A DNA stretch of 64,000 bases from CAADGV01 sp040290295. Lineage in GTDB: Bacteria; Bacteroidota; Ignavibacteria; UBA10030; UBA6906. A model generated the notes under the pieces. The model was given only the letters and a program-made list of their open reading frames with translations. It searched no databases and had not been told where the DNA came from. The position numbers and the translations under genes are program-made. The stretch lies in NCBI GenBank assembly GCA_040290295.1, contig PSMW01000011.1:1-64000 (forward strand), given 5' to 3'. Positions 33,827 through 42,609 of the stretch are shown one piece after another; position 1 is the first letter of the stretch, and the number at the start of each line of letters is the position of its first letter.

Positions 33827-34272
33827 AGATCGCTCTTGCAGGCGACCACGCGGGCTTCGCCCTCAAAACGTTCCTTGCACACGAATTGCGAAAGGATGGA
33901 TACGAGATTCTCGACCTCGGCGCGTACGACGAGTCGCCGTCGGATTATCCCGACTTTGCGCGCAAGATCGGTGAAGCGATAGCATCGGCACAAGCCGAAC
34001 GTGGGATTCTCGTGTGTGGCAGCGGAGTCGGCGCCTGCATTGCTGCCAACAAGATCAAAGGTATCCGTGCGGGACTCGCACACGATACCTACTCGGGGCA
34101 TCAGGGCGTCGAGCACGACAATATGAACGTGCTGTGCCTCGGTTCGCGCGTCATCGGCGTTGCCGCTGCGCTGGAAGTCGCTCGCGCATTCCTCAACGCA
34201 CGCTTTTCCAACGAGGAACGTCACGTCCGACGGCTCCAGAAAATCCTCGACATCGAAGCAAAGGGAAAGTGA
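33823..34272 (+). CDS. rpiB: ribose-5-phosphate isomerase B
   Basis: Encodes 149 residues of the RpiB/LacA family: MKIALAGDHAGFALK (substrate-binding Asp-His), VCGSGVGACIAANKIKGIRAG (phosphate-binding loop with the family cysteine region) and GSRVIGVAAALEVARAFLNARF. It interconverts ribose-5-phosphate and ribulose-5-phosphate. It overlaps tkt (ATGA) and is followed by transaldolase, so it belongs to the sugar-phosphate operon. Confidence 0.93.
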   Translation: MKIALAGDHAGFALKTFLAHELRKDGYEILDLGAYDESPSDYPDFARKIGEAIASAQAERGILVCGSGVGACIAANKIKGIRAGLAHDTYSGHQGVEHDNMNVLCLGSRVIGVAAALEVARAFLNARFSNEERHVRRLQKILDIEAKGK

Positions 34273-34303
34273 ATCGTTCAACTGTCTTAGGAAGGAGGAG
34301 TTT

Positions 34304-35419
34304 ATGACAACCATCCAGCAACTCGAACAGCTCGGTCAGAGCATTTGGTACGACAACATCAGCCGTTCGATGATGATCAAAGGCGAGTTGCAGCAACGCG
34401 TGCAGGAGGGATTGCTCGGCGTTACGTCCAATCCCACCATTTTCGATAAGGCGATCTCCGGCAGCAATGACTACGACGACCAAATTCGAGAGTTAGTCGA
34501 GGGGAAGCCCGACATCGACGCCGCCGAGATTATTCAGGCACTCATGGTGAAGGACATCCAGATGGCATGCGATGTTCTCGCTCCGGTGTACGAGCGGACA
34601 AACGGGCGTGATGGCTATGTCAGTGTCGAAGTAACGCCGAGCAAAGCGCGCAACACGCAAGCAACCATCGAGGAGGTACGCCTGCTGTGGAGAGCAATCA
34701 ATCGCCCGAACCTCATGGTGAAGATCCCGGCAACAAAAGAAGGCTTGCCCGCCATCGAGCAGGCGATCAGTGAAGGGATGAACATCAACGTCACACTCAT
34801 CTTTTCGGTCGAACGGTATCGTGAAGTCGCCGAAGCCTACATTCGCGGACTAGAGCGAAGACTGCAGGCAGGCAAACCCTTGGACAGAGTGGCGTCGGTT
34901 GCTAGTGTGTTCGTCAGTCGCATCGATACGCTCGTGGACGACCTTCTGGCAAAGAAGAACAATCCGAAGTTGCAAGCCTTGATGGGAAAGGCTGCCGTTG
35001 CGAACACGAAGTTCGTATATCAAGCCTTCAAAGAAATCTTCACGACCCCGCGCTTTACATCCTTGAAAGCGAAAGGTGCGAACCTGCAGCGACCGTTATG
35101 GGGAAGCACAGGCACGAAGAACCCTGCGTACAGCGATTTGTTGTATGTCGAAACGCTCATCGGACCGCATACGGTCAATACCGTTCCGCCACAAACGTAC
35201 GCGGCGATTCTCGATCACCTGAAGCCCGCGCTCACCCTCGAGAGCGATCTCGAAGGAGCGCGCACGGTGCTCGAGGATGTCGCCGCGGCGGGTATCGATA
35301 TGCACTGGGTGTTGCAGAAACTGGAAGACGACGGTGTCGCCGCGTTCGAGAAGTCGTTCGACGGCTTGTACAAGAACTTGACCGACAAGCGCAACGCGTT
35401 TGCTGCTGTTGAAGCCTGA
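34304..35419 (+). CDS. tal: transaldolase
   Basis: ATG 34304 follows GGAAGGAGGAG. The 371-residue product is of the longer TalB-like subfamily (transaldolase/Pgi-associated type): LGVTSNPTIFDKAISGSNDY, the Schiff-base lysine in NLMVKIPATKEG, NVTLIFSVERY and GTKNPAYSDLLYVETLIGP. There is no fused isomerase domain. It moves three-carbon units between sugar phosphates and, with transketolase, closes the non-oxidative pentose phosphate pathway. The zwf gene starts 43 bases downstream. Confidence 0.93.
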   Translation: MTTIQQLEQLGQSIWYDNISRSMMIKGELQQRVQEGLLGVTSNPTIFDKAISGSNDYDDQIRELVEGKPDIDAAEIIQALMVKDIQMACDVLAPVYERTNGRDGYVSVEVTPSKARNTQATIEEVRLLWRAINRPNLMVKIPATKEGLPAIEQAISEGMNINVTLIFSVERYREVAEAYIRGLERRLQAGKPLDRVASVASVFVSRIDTLVDDLLAKKNNPKLQALMGKAAVANTKFVYQAFKEIFTTPRFTSLKAKGANLQRPLWGSTGTKNPAYSDLLYVETLIGPHTVNTVPPQTYAAILDHLKPALTLESDLEGARTVLEDVAAAGIDMHWVLQKLEDDGVAAFEKSFDGLYKNLTDKRNAFAAVEA

Positions 35420-35462
35420 GCGCGCACGCTCATTGCTCACCGCAGAAGAATCTCGACTGCTC

Positions 35463-37007
35463 ATGATGCAACAGAATCTCCCCAATCCTCTTGCCGAATC
35501 GACGAGGATCGAAAAGCTGCCCGAGCCGTGCGTCATGGTTATCTTCGGAGCGTCGGGCGATCTCACCAAACGTAAGCTGATCCCTGCCGTCTTCGACCTT
35601 GCGCGGCAAGGGTTGCTTCCATCCGGCTTCACGGTGGTCGGTGTCGGCAGGACGGCAATGACGGACGAGGCTTTCCGCACCTACCTTCACGAGGCGATGA
35701 TCGAGTTTGGCAGAGTGCAGGACGCCGATGCCGTGTTGTGGGAAACGTTCGCCCGCGGCCTGCACTACGTCACCGCCGACTCGAGCATCGCCGACGAGTT
35801 CCACAAACTCAAGAGTGAGCTGACGCGCATTCGAAGCGAGCGCCGCACGCCCGACAATTTTCTGTTCTATCTCTCAACCCCGCCGGCGATGTACGAGCCG
35901 ATCATCAAAGGATTGGCGCACGCCGGTTTGAACAAACCTTCGCAACCACATCAATGGGTCCGTATCATTATCGAGAAACCGTTCGGTGTCGATCTCTCCT
36001 CCGCGCGCCGCTTAAATGCCGAAGTGCTGAAAGTGTTCGACGAATCGCAGGTGTACCGCATCGACCATTATCTCGGCAAAGAGACGGTTCAGAATCTCCT
36101 CGTCTTTCGTTTTGCCAACGGCATCTTCGAGCCGATTTGGAATCGCAACTATGTCGATCATATTCAGATCACAGCCGCAGAAACCGTGGGCGTTGAAAAT
36201 CGCGGCGGTTACTACGAGGGTGCGGGTGCGCTGCGCGATATGATCCAGAACCACATGCTGCAACTCCTGGCTCTGACCGCGATGGAACCTCCGGTGCTCT
36301 TCGATGCGCAACAAGTGCGCGATGAGAAGCACAAGGTGTTTCAAGCCGTACGGCAAATTGCGCCGGAGGACGTGCATCTGTTTACCGTCCGAGGGCAGTA
36401 CGCTGCCGGCACTGTCGGAGGCAAAGCCGTGCCCGCGTACCGTACCGAACTGGGCGTTTCTCCCACCAGCACAACGGAAACGTATGTTGCCGTCAAGTTT
36501 CACATCGACAATTGGCGTTGGGCTGACGTGCCGTTTTATGTCCGTTCGGGGAAGCGTCTTCCCAAACGAGTGACAGAGATTGCGATCCAGTTCAAGAAGA
36601 CGCCGCACCATCTCTTTGCGCATCTCCCGACCGACACGCTCGATCAGAACAACATCGTCATTCGTGTGCAGCCGGATGAAGGCATCTCTTTGAAATTCAG
36701 TTCGAAGATTCCCGGCTCTGCCATGCGTATGCGACCGGTGACGATGGACTTCCGCTACGGCTCATCGTTTGGCGGAAAGCTTGCCGATGCGTACACTCGA
36801 TTGATCCTCGATTGCATGCTTGGCGATGCAACGCTGTATGCTCGCGGTGACAGTGTGGATATCGCTTGGCAACTCATCACGCCGATTCATCACGGTTGGG
36901 CGACGAACCCGCGTTCGCGCGTCTACGATTATCCTGCCGGCACCTGGGGACCGAAAGAAGCCGACGAAATGCTCGCTCGGGACGGACGCCGATGGCGGTT
37001 GCCTTAA
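35463..37007 (+). CDS. zwf: glucose-6-phosphate 1-dehydrogenase
   Basis: From ATG 35463 the protein is 514 residues, typical for the family. GASGDLTKRKLIPAVFDL is the NADP-binding loop, IIEKPFG and RIDHYLGKETVQNLL carry the active-site lysine and histidine, and NRNYVDHIQITAAE is also conserved. It makes 6-phosphogluconolactone and NADPH from glucose-6-phosphate. Upstream in-frame codons from 35400 overlap the tal end and are not needed; no strong ribosome site precedes the chosen start, so translation may be coupled. The lactonase and 6-phosphogluconate dehydrogenase genes are not in the window. Confidence 0.93.
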   Translation: MMQQNLPNPLAESTRIEKLPEPCVMVIFGASGDLTKRKLIPAVFDLARQGLLPSGFTVVGVGRTAMTDEAFRTYLHEAMIEFGRVQDADAVLWETFARGLHYVTADSSIADEFHKLKSELTRIRSERRTPDNFLFYLSTPPAMYEPIIKGLAHAGLNKPSQPHQWVRIIIEKPFGVDLSSARRLNAEVLKVFDESQVYRIDHYLGKETVQNLLVFRFANGIFEPIWNRNYVDHIQITAAETVGVENRGGYYEGAGALRDMIQNHMLQLLALTAMEPPVLFDAQQVRDEKHKVFQAVRQIAPEDVHLFTVRGQYAAGTVGGKAVPAYRTELGVSPTSTTETYVAVKFHIDNWRWADVPFYVRSGKRLPKRVTEIAIQFKKTPHHLFAHLPTDTLDQNNIVIRVQPDEGISLKFSSKIPGSAMRMRPVTMDFRYGSSFGGKLADAYTRLILDCMLGDATLYARGDSVDIAWQLITPIHHGWATNPRSRVYDYPAGTWGPKEADEMLARDGRRWRLP

Positions 37008-37022
37008 TCGTTCTCGGTTCGC

Positions 37023-37721
37023 ATGTCCCCGTTACGTGTTGCTGTGATCATCCCTGCGTTGAACGAGGAGCAGTCCATTGCTGAAGTGATTGCGGCGCTC
37101 CCGAAGAATCTCATCGACGAGATCATCGTGGTCGATAACGGTTCAACCGATCGCACCGCTGAGCGTGCGCGTGTTGCTGGTGTAACCGTGCTTTACGAAC
37201 CACGACGCGGCTACGGCTTTGCTTGTCTTGCCGGCATCCGCCGCGCTGAGCAACGCAATCCCGACGTCGTCGTCTTCATCGACGGCGATTGCAGCGACTA
37301 TCCGGAAGACCTACCGTTACTGCTCCGTCCGATCGCGGAGGGATACGATCTTGTCATCGGCTCGCGCATGTTGGGCAAACGTGAACCGGGCTCGTTGTTG
37401 CCGCAAGCCCTCATCGGCAATACCATCGCATGCGGCTTGATCAGGATGGGGTGGAGAGTTCGCTTCACCGATTTGGGTCCGTTCCGTGCCGTGCGTACTG
37501 CTGCGCTTCGCCGCATGCAGATGAGCGATCCAACATATGGCTGGACAGTCGAGATGCAGATCAAAGCAGCCAAGTTGAATCTTCGTAGTACAGAAGTTCC
37601 AGTACGCTATCGCAAACGAATCGGAAAATCCAAAGTGACCGGTACGCTTGCAGGAACGGTCAAAGCATCCTGCAAGATCCTTTACACCATCTTCAAGCAT
37701 CTCGTATCGAGAAGCGTATGA
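37023..37721 (+). CDS. family 2 glycosyltransferase (dolichyl-phosphate-glucose/mannose synthase-like)
   Basis: Encodes 232 residues. VAVIIPALNEEQSIAEVI, DNGSTDRT and FIDGDCSDYPED (metal-binding DxD region) are the GT2 core, followed by VIGSRMLGKREPGSL and TDLGPFRAVR. The C-terminus has a weak hydrophobic segment. The family usually charges polyprenyl phosphate with a hexose from a nucleotide sugar. The next gene is a GT-C-like membrane enzyme, the natural consumer of such a lipid-linked sugar, and overlaps it by four bases. It starts 15 bases after zwf. Confidence 0.8.
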   Translation: MSPLRVAVIIPALNEEQSIAEVIAALPKNLIDEIIVVDNGSTDRTAERARVAGVTVLYEPRRGYGFACLAGIRRAEQRNPDVVVFIDGDCSDYPEDLPLLLRPIAEGYDLVIGSRMLGKREPGSLLPQALIGNTIACGLIRMGWRVRFTDLGPFRAVRTAALRRMQMSDPTYGWTVEMQIKAAKLNLRSTEVPVRYRKRIGKSKVTGTLAGTVKASCKILYTIFKHLVSRSV

Positions 37722-39016
37722 CAGTGCGTGCCGTCGCAATCATGGGGTTGTGTGTCGAGGTGCTGTACCTCAGCTTCTATGTGTTTCCATCGGGAGCCGA
37801 CGAGGTCGTGCTCTTCATGATCGTCCACACGATTGCATTTCTGGCTACGAGCTTTACCGCAATCCGCCTGCGTTCGTCGCAGCTTGCCGACCTCAGAAAA
37901 ATGGGGTGGTTGATCTTCACGTTCGGTGTTCTCTTTCGTCTCTCGTTGGTCGTTCATCCTCCCGTCGCTTCCGACGACATCTACCGATATGTATGGGATG
38001 GGAAAGTCGCGGCAGGCGGTTGCAATCCTTTTGCGTTCGCGCCGAACGATCCTTCGCTGCAGCATCTCCACACCGACGTGCTGCCCTCGCACATCAATCA
38101 TCCAACGATGCGGACGATTTATCCGCCGTTTGCGCAAGCCTTCTTTCTTTTCTCGCATGTGCTCTTTGGAGATGCGCTGGAAGGATTGAAACTGTTGATT
38201 GTGTTGGCGGATGTTGCGACGTTGCTTATCCTGTTTCAGCTTTTTCGCCGCACGCCGTCTGCATTCGTGCTCTACGCATGGTCTCCGTTGCCTATCCTGT
38301 ATTTTGGGCTGGACGGACACATCGATGCCCTCGGGATAGCGTGCCTCCTCTTCGCTCTCGCGTTGTTCGAGCGCAAGCACGTACTCGGGGGAGCAGTCAT
38401 GCTCAGCCTTGCGACGCTTGCAAAATTGTATCCCCTTGCGGTCGCACCGTTGATCGGTCAGTCGAAGAATGGTTGGAAAAGAGTTGCGCTGCCTGCGCTG
38501 TGCATCGCGCTCGTTGCCATAGGGTATATGTTGTATTGGAAGCCTACCGGCGGGTTGTTCGAATCGCTGATCACGTTCAACACGCGTTTCGCGTTCAACG
38601 GCTCGCTTCTTCACATCGTGTTTCCGTTGATCGGCTCGAACGAAGGCGCGCACATGGTGTGTGCCGGACTGTTTGTATTGTGGTGGGTGGGTGTTGCGGT
38701 GCTCCACCGTTCACTTGTAGAAAAAGCCTTTCTCGTGTTTCTCGGATTCATCATCTGTTCCGCAACGGTTCATCCGTGGTATCTGGTGTGGCTTGCAGTA
38801 TTGATTCCCCTGCAATGGTCTCGGGCAACGTACGTGCTTCTCGGTCTTTCGGTCGTGAGCACTTGGACTGTCCATCGCTTTCGTTCGAGCGGCGTGTGGG
38901 AAGAATCGGTTGTCGTACTGCTTGTGGAGTATGTACCGTTCTTTGTTCTTCTCGTTCACGAAGTGTGGAAACGAAAGTATCTTGCATCAATACCGCGTGT
39001 GAGCGAGCAATCATGA
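37718..39016 (+). CDS. GT-C-type membrane glycosyltransferase, GT87/mannosyltransferase-like
   Basis: Encodes 432 residues with ten to twelve membrane helices. The first large loop has HPPVASDDIYRYVWDGKVAAGGCNPF, whose Asp-Asp and tryptophan pattern is typical of polyprenyl-phosphate-dependent GT-C enzymes, followed by TIYPPFAQAFF and a central LDGHIDALGIACLL. The donor is presumably the product of the preceding GT2 enzyme and the acceptor is unknown. It overlaps both neighbours by four bases (ATGA), so the three glycosyltransferase genes are translated together. Confidence 0.75.
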   Translation: MTVRAVAIMGLCVEVLYLSFYVFPSGADEVVLFMIVHTIAFLATSFTAIRLRSSQLADLRKMGWLIFTFGVLFRLSLVVHPPVASDDIYRYVWDGKVAAGGCNPFAFAPNDPSLQHLHTDVLPSHINHPTMRTIYPPFAQAFFLFSHVLFGDALEGLKLLIVLADVATLLILFQLFRRTPSAFVLYAWSPLPILYFGLDGHIDALGIACLLFALALFERKHVLGGAVMLSLATLAKLYPLAVAPLIGQSKNGWKRVALPALCIALVAIGYMLYWKPTGGLFESLITFNTRFAFNGSLLHIVFPLIGSNEGAHMVCAGLFVLWWVGVAVLHRSLVEKAFLVFLGFIICSATVHPWYLVWLAVLIPLQWSRATYVLLGLSVVSTWTVHRFRSSGVWEESVVVLLVEYVPFFVLLVHEVWKRKYLASIPRVSEQS

Positions 39017-39642
39017 GCGAGCGAGGACTCATCGTGTTTGTCAAATATCCGCGCGCCGGCGAGGTCAAGACGCGGCTCGGCGTCTCCGTTGGGTTGGACA
39101 AAGCGGCGGCGATTTACCGTGAGCTTGCCGAATGTGCGTTCTGTGCGGCAGAAGCGCTCCACGAGGAGGGGGTGCACGTGTGCATCTTCTACGCGCCGCC
39201 GGCGGACCCGAGCGCGTATGCTGCGTGGATTGCGCAGCCGTTCGAGTTGTTTCCGCAACGCGGCGATACGCTCGGCGAACGGATGCAACACGCATTCGAA
39301 ACGCTCTTCGCAACAACCATCCGGCGTGCCGTCATCATCGGCACGGATGTTCCGGACCTCACAGTCCCCATCCTCCGGCAAGCCTTCGACGCATTGGATC
39401 GGGACGACATCATTCTCGGTCCATCATCCGACGGCGGATACTACCTGCTTGGCATGAACGCTCCGGTGAAGAACGTTTTTACAGGAATCGATTGGAGCAG
39501 CGCGGCAGTTCTTCGTCAGACCGTCGAGCGCATCGCTTCGCTGGGACTTTCCGCCTCGCTTCTCGAAACGTTGGCGGACATCGATACGGCAGAAGATTAT
39601 CACGCCTTCCTTCAACGCAGGCGGCTCTCGCAACAACGGTAG
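39013..39642 (+). CDS. DUF2064/TIGR04282-type nucleotidyl/glycosyltransferase of arsenosugar clusters
   Basis: Encodes 209 residues. RGLIVFVKYPRAGEVKTRLG is the family start, with the conserved K and R of a nucleotide-sugar-type fold. GTDVPDLTVPILRQAF and GPSSDGGYYLLGM carry the acidic metal-binding residues, and FTGIDWSSAAVLRQT closes the domain. From family knowledge, TIGR04282 proteins are annotated as arsenosugar-biosynthesis glycosyltransferases because they travel with ArsS; the exact reaction is not established. Here it overlaps the GT-C gene and precedes the AhpD-like protein and ArsS, the expected company. Confidence 0.8.
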   Translation: MSERGLIVFVKYPRAGEVKTRLGVSVGLDKAAAIYRELAECAFCAAEALHEEGVHVCIFYAPPADPSAYAAWIAQPFELFPQRGDTLGERMQHAFETLFATTIRRAVIIGTDVPDLTVPILRQAFDALDRDDIILGPSSDGGYYLLGMNAPVKNVFTGIDWSSAAVLRQTVERIASLGLSASLLETLADIDTAEDYHAFLQRRRLSQQR

Positions 39643-39681
39643 AGGACAACATCATTTCTGTTCAAACAATGAGGAGCTATC

Positions 39682-40017
39682 ATGGCATCGTACTACGAAT
39701 CGAAAGACTTGGCAAAGTTCAGTGACATCAGCAAGAACCAGAAGCACTTGTGGGACAAGTTTCTTGCATGGTACAATGCCGCCACAGCAACCGAAGGTGC
39801 GCTGACGAAGAGAGAGAAGTCCCTCATCGGTCTCGCTGTTGCGCACACCGTGCAGTGTCCCTATTGCATCGATGCGTACACGAATCAATGCTTGGAGTCG
39901 GGCGCAAACTTGGATCAAATGACGGAAGCGTTGCACGTCACCGCAGCGGTTCGTGGCGGCGCATCATTAGTACACGGTGTTCAATGCAGAAACATCGTCG
40001 AGAAACTGACCATGTGA
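39682..40017 (+). CDS. arsenosugar-cluster AhpD/carboxymuconolactone-decarboxylase-like protein
   Basis: Encodes 111 residues of the CMD/AhpD fold with a redox pair CPYC (Cys59, Cys62) in VQCPYCIDAYTNQC, and a later VHGVQC. It begins behind GAGG in AATGAGGAGC. The family is described as 'arsenosugar biosynthesis-associated peroxidase-like'; in some organisms one of the cysteines is selenocysteine, but here both are plain Cys codons. The stop overlaps a GTG that could open arsS, though I prefer the later ATG. The role is probably redox partner to the radical SAM step, by association only. Confidence 0.8.
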   Translation: MASYYESKDLAKFSDISKNQKHLWDKFLAWYNAATATEGALTKREKSLIGLAVAHTVQCPYCIDAYTNQCLESGANLDQMTEALHVTAAVRGGASLVHGVQCRNIVEKLTM

Positions 40018-40055
40018 GCAATCCGATCGAATCGTTGACACTCTGGGAGGATGCG

Positions 40056-41036
40056 ATGACCTTCACCACCACACTGAGCGAACATCGACTGATGCTGACT
40101 CCGCTTTCGGTGGAGACGCTGCAAGTCAATCTGGGCAAGCTCTGCAATCAAGCCTGCAAGCACTGCCACGTCGATGCGGGACCGAAACGTACGGAGATGA
40201 TGACACGAGAGGCCATCGAGCGATGTTTGGAGATTCTTGCCCGTTCTCCCACCATCACGAAGCTCGACCTCACGGGCGGCGCACCGGAATTGAACGACCA
40301 TTTCGACTTTTTCGTCGCCGAAGCGACGAAGCTCGGCAAGCACGTCATCGTACGGCACAATCTGACCGTTACTCTCGACGCGCATCCGATCAGCGGCAAA
40401 AGCATGGAGTACCTGCCGGAGCTGTTCCGCACGCATCGCGTGGAGGTGATCTCTTCGCTTCCGTATTTTCAGGAACGCGAAACCGACTCGCAGCGCGGCG
40501 CCGGTGTCTATGCCAAGAGCATCGCATCCTTGCGCCTGCTCAACGCGGTCGGGTACGGCGATGAAGCAAGCGGGTTGATCCTCAATCTCGTGTACAATCC
40601 TGTTGGTGCCTATCTGCCGCCGGAACAAGCTGCCATCGAGCGACAGTTCAAAGACGAATTGTGGAAGCGGCATCGGATCGTTTTCAACAATCTTTACGTC
40701 ATCACCAATATGCCGATCAATCGTTTCCGACACTTTTTGGAACGCGCCGAGCTTTATGACACCTACATGACGAAACTCATGAATGCTTTCAATCCTGCCG
40801 CTGCGGAAGGCGTGATGTGTCGCAGCTTGATCAGTGTCGGCTACGACGGCACGCTGTACGATTGCGATTTCAACCAGATGCTGCACTTACCGGTGAATCA
40901 CGGCGCGCCGGCAACGATTTGGGATTTCGATCTCGACATGTTGCTCCAACGCTCCATCGTCTTCGGCGAGCACTGCTATGGCTGCACCGCGGGTGCAGGC
41001 AGTAGCTGCGGCGGCGCGACCGTCGCGAAGGGTTGA
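40056..41036 (+). CDS. arsS: radical SAM protein ArsS (arsenosugar biosynthesis)
   Basis: ATG 40056 follows GGGAGG; the 326-residue product has LCNQACKHCHVDAGPKR with the C-x3-C-x2-C cluster (Cys30, 34, 37), DLTGGAPEL, and a C-terminal cysteine-rich tail (HCYGCTAGAGSSCGG). Characterised ArsS joins the 5'-deoxyadenosyl group of SAM to dimethylarsenite, giving the nucleoside precursor of arsenosugars. The substrate would come from an ArsM arsenite methyltransferase, which is not in this window. An in-frame GTG at 40014 overlapping the AhpD-like stop is the alternative start. Confidence 0.87.
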   Translation: MTFTTTLSEHRLMLTPLSVETLQVNLGKLCNQACKHCHVDAGPKRTEMMTREAIERCLEILARSPTITKLDLTGGAPELNDHFDFFVAEATKLGKHVIVRHNLTVTLDAHPISGKSMEYLPELFRTHRVEVISSLPYFQERETDSQRGAGVYAKSIASLRLLNAVGYGDEASGLILNLVYNPVGAYLPPEQAAIERQFKDELWKRHRIVFNNLYVITNMPINRFRHFLERAELYDTYMTKLMNAFNPAAAEGVMCRSLISVGYDGTLYDCDFNQMLHLPVNHGAPATIWDFDLDMLLQRSIVFGEHCYGCTAGAGSSCGGATVAKG

Positions 41037-41089
41037 CAAGGTCGTGTGGATTGCGTAACGTTCAACAGCAGGTTCCCCAACGGGGTGAA

Positions 41090-41641
41090 ATGATGCTCAC
41101 ATCGCAGCGGCGCAAAACAACGAAAGACTTCGATCTCTTGCCGGAAGGCAAACCGTACCAACTCATTGACGGAGAACTCATCATGTCTCCATCGCCGGTG
41201 TATGAACACCAACGCGTTGTGCGGGAGTTGAGCACATTGCTCTGGACGATTGTAAAGCAGGGACGTCTGGGGGAAGTGATTGTTGCACCTATCGACATCT
41301 ATGTCACCGAGATGGATGTGTTTCAACCCGACATCATCTTCATCTCACACGAACGCCGATCCATCATCCAAGACAAGATCCACGGCGTACCCGATTTGGT
41401 CATCGAGGTCCTTTCGCCGCCGACAGCGTACTACGACCTTGTTCACAAGAAGGCAGTGTACGAGGCATCCGGCGTGCGCGAGTATTGGATCGTGGATCCG
41501 AAAGAACAGTCGGTGGAGGTGTTCCTCAATACACCGACCGGCTTTCAGGCCGTTGCGGACGCATCAAGGCAAGGGGGAGTTCGATCGAGCATCATCGAAC
41601 ACTTCGAAGTACATCTCACCGAGTTGTTTCCACGACAATAA
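41090..41641 (+). CDS. Uma2-family (DUF820) PD-(D/E)xK protein
   Basis: Encodes 183 residues with the Uma2 landmarks: YQLIDGELIMSPSPVYEHQRVV, VFQPDIIFISHERR (the PD), VPDLVIEVLSPPT (E-x-x) and YEASGVREYWIVDPKEQSVEVF. The fold is that of a Holliday-junction-resolvase-like nuclease, but the physiological target of Uma2 proteins is unknown and copies are numerous in many genomes. ATG 41090 (or 41093) has GGGGTGAA upstream. It is 53 bases behind arsS and ends at a terminator. Confidence 0.85.
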   Translation: MMLTSQRRKTTKDFDLLPEGKPYQLIDGELIMSPSPVYEHQRVVRELSTLLWTIVKQGRLGEVIVAPIDIYVTEMDVFQPDIIFISHERRSIIQDKIHGVPDLVIEVLSPPTAYYDLVHKKAVYEASGVREYWIVDPKEQSVEVFLNTPTGFQAVADASRQGGVRSSIIEHFEVHLTELFPRQ

Positions 41642-41660
41642 CAGTTGCGTCGTATGCGTG

Positions 41661-41696
41661 AAGAGTCAGCTCGTTTCAGTGGTGAGACTCTTTTTC
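41661..41696 (+). terminator. probable intrinsic terminator after the Uma2 gene
   Basis: AAGAGTC (41661) pairs with GACTCTT (41686) around an 18-base loop and runs into TTTTT. It would close the long sugar-phosphate/arsenosugar operon. Confidence 0.5.
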
Positions 41697-41751
41697 ATTG
41701 TTGGCGAAGTCCGTATCTTGCGTTCGACGCTATCGCCTCTCGCAGGGACCG

Positions 41752-42150
41752 ATGAGCGATCCTGAGCTGCAATACTTCTACTTCGGTTTTTATAGGGTGC
41801 TGAGACGGTATCGCACCACCTCGCTTGTGGGCTGGGCAATCGTGTTGCTCGGCTGTCTGAGTATTCCGTTCGGGTGGCGGCTCAGCCGCCCGTCAGCACT
41901 GGTCGAGATAGCGTTGACCGGTTTGACGATTCTCGCGGGGCTTGTGGTGGTGTGGCAGAATCTCTCTGCGTTGGAGCAATATCTCCGCGTACCATTTCCG
42001 GTCGATGCATCCTCTACCGCCGACGGTGCGCTCTCGGAAATTCGGGAGCTGATGAACGAGGTTGACGAAGGCGGTTGGCAAGAAGCGTATGCTGCACTTG
42101 GACGCTTGAACGAGCTCCAACAGAAGTTCGGCTTGCCGAAGTTGGAGTGA
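41752..42150 (+). CDS. small membrane protein of unknown function
   Basis: Starts MSDPELQYFYFGFYR at 41752 and is 132 residues long. Two hydrophobic helices (about 26-45 and 51-75) are followed by a cytoplasmic helical tail with AYAALGRLNELQQKFGLPKL. No family is recognised. A TATCTTG (41714-41720) precedes it, but no TTG lies 20 bases further up. The downstream CMD-type gene is 90 bases away. Confidence 0.6.
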   Translation: MSDPELQYFYFGFYRVLRRYRTTSLVGWAIVLLGCLSIPFGWRLSRPSALVEIALTGLTILAGLVVVWQNLSALEQYLRVPFPVDASSTADGALSEIRELMNEVDEGGWQEAYAALGRLNELQQKFGLPKLE

Positions 42151-42240
42151 GAAGCCGAGGATGCGTGTGCAGAAAGCAAAACGTGCGAAAGTGCGTAGCG
42201 TCTCAATCATGTACCTCCTATCATACAACGAAGCAAGGAT

Positions 42241-42600
42241 ATGTCACGAGTACAAGAGTTCAACGAGTTTCGCACTGCGATGAACGAGCGTATTCTGAGA
42301 ACGGAGAACCGCGCGATCAAGCGCTTCTTTGGAGTGGATACGCTGACCTATGAGCCAAGTGCGCTGGATGCGAAGACCAAAGAAATGCTCGGACTTGTCG
42401 CCTCCATGGTTCTGCGTTGCGACGATTGCATTGCCTATCACATTCAGCAGTGCAAGAAGGCAGGAGTGAGCGACGCCGAGTTGGATGACGTCTTTTCAGT
42501 CGCTCTCGTCGTTGGTGGCTCGATCGTCATTCCCCATTTGCGACGAGCTGTTGCCTTCCTCGACGAGTACAATACGCTGCAGCAACACCAGAACAGCTGA
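42241..42600 (+). CDS. carboxymuconolactone decarboxylase/AhpD-family protein
   Basis: Encodes 119 residues with the AhpD-type redox motif LRCDDCIAYHIQQCKKAG (Cys60, Cys63, His67), the classic C-x2-C-x3-H of alkylhydroperoxidase-like CMD proteins, and VFSVALVVGGSIVIPHLRRAVAFL. It probably acts as a thiol peroxidase or reductase. It is the second CMD-fold protein in 3 kb and differs in sequence from the one at 39682. The next gene starts ten bases later. Confidence 0.85.
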   Translation: MSRVQEFNEFRTAMNERILRTENRAIKRFFGVDTLTYEPSALDAKTKEMLGLVASMVLRCDDCIAYHIQQCKKAGVSDAELDDVFSVALVVGGSIVIPHLRRAVAFLDEYNTLQQHQNS

Positions 42601-42609
42601 TCTCCGGCC

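Noticed and set aside
39739..39880. Selenocysteine in the AhpD-like protein
   Set aside because: Relatives can carry Sec at the active site, but here both positions are ordinary Cys codons and no SECIS is needed.
41090..41641. Uma2 protein as a mobile-element nuclease
   Set aside because: No transposase or terminal repeats accompany it; Uma2 genes are commonly stand-alone.
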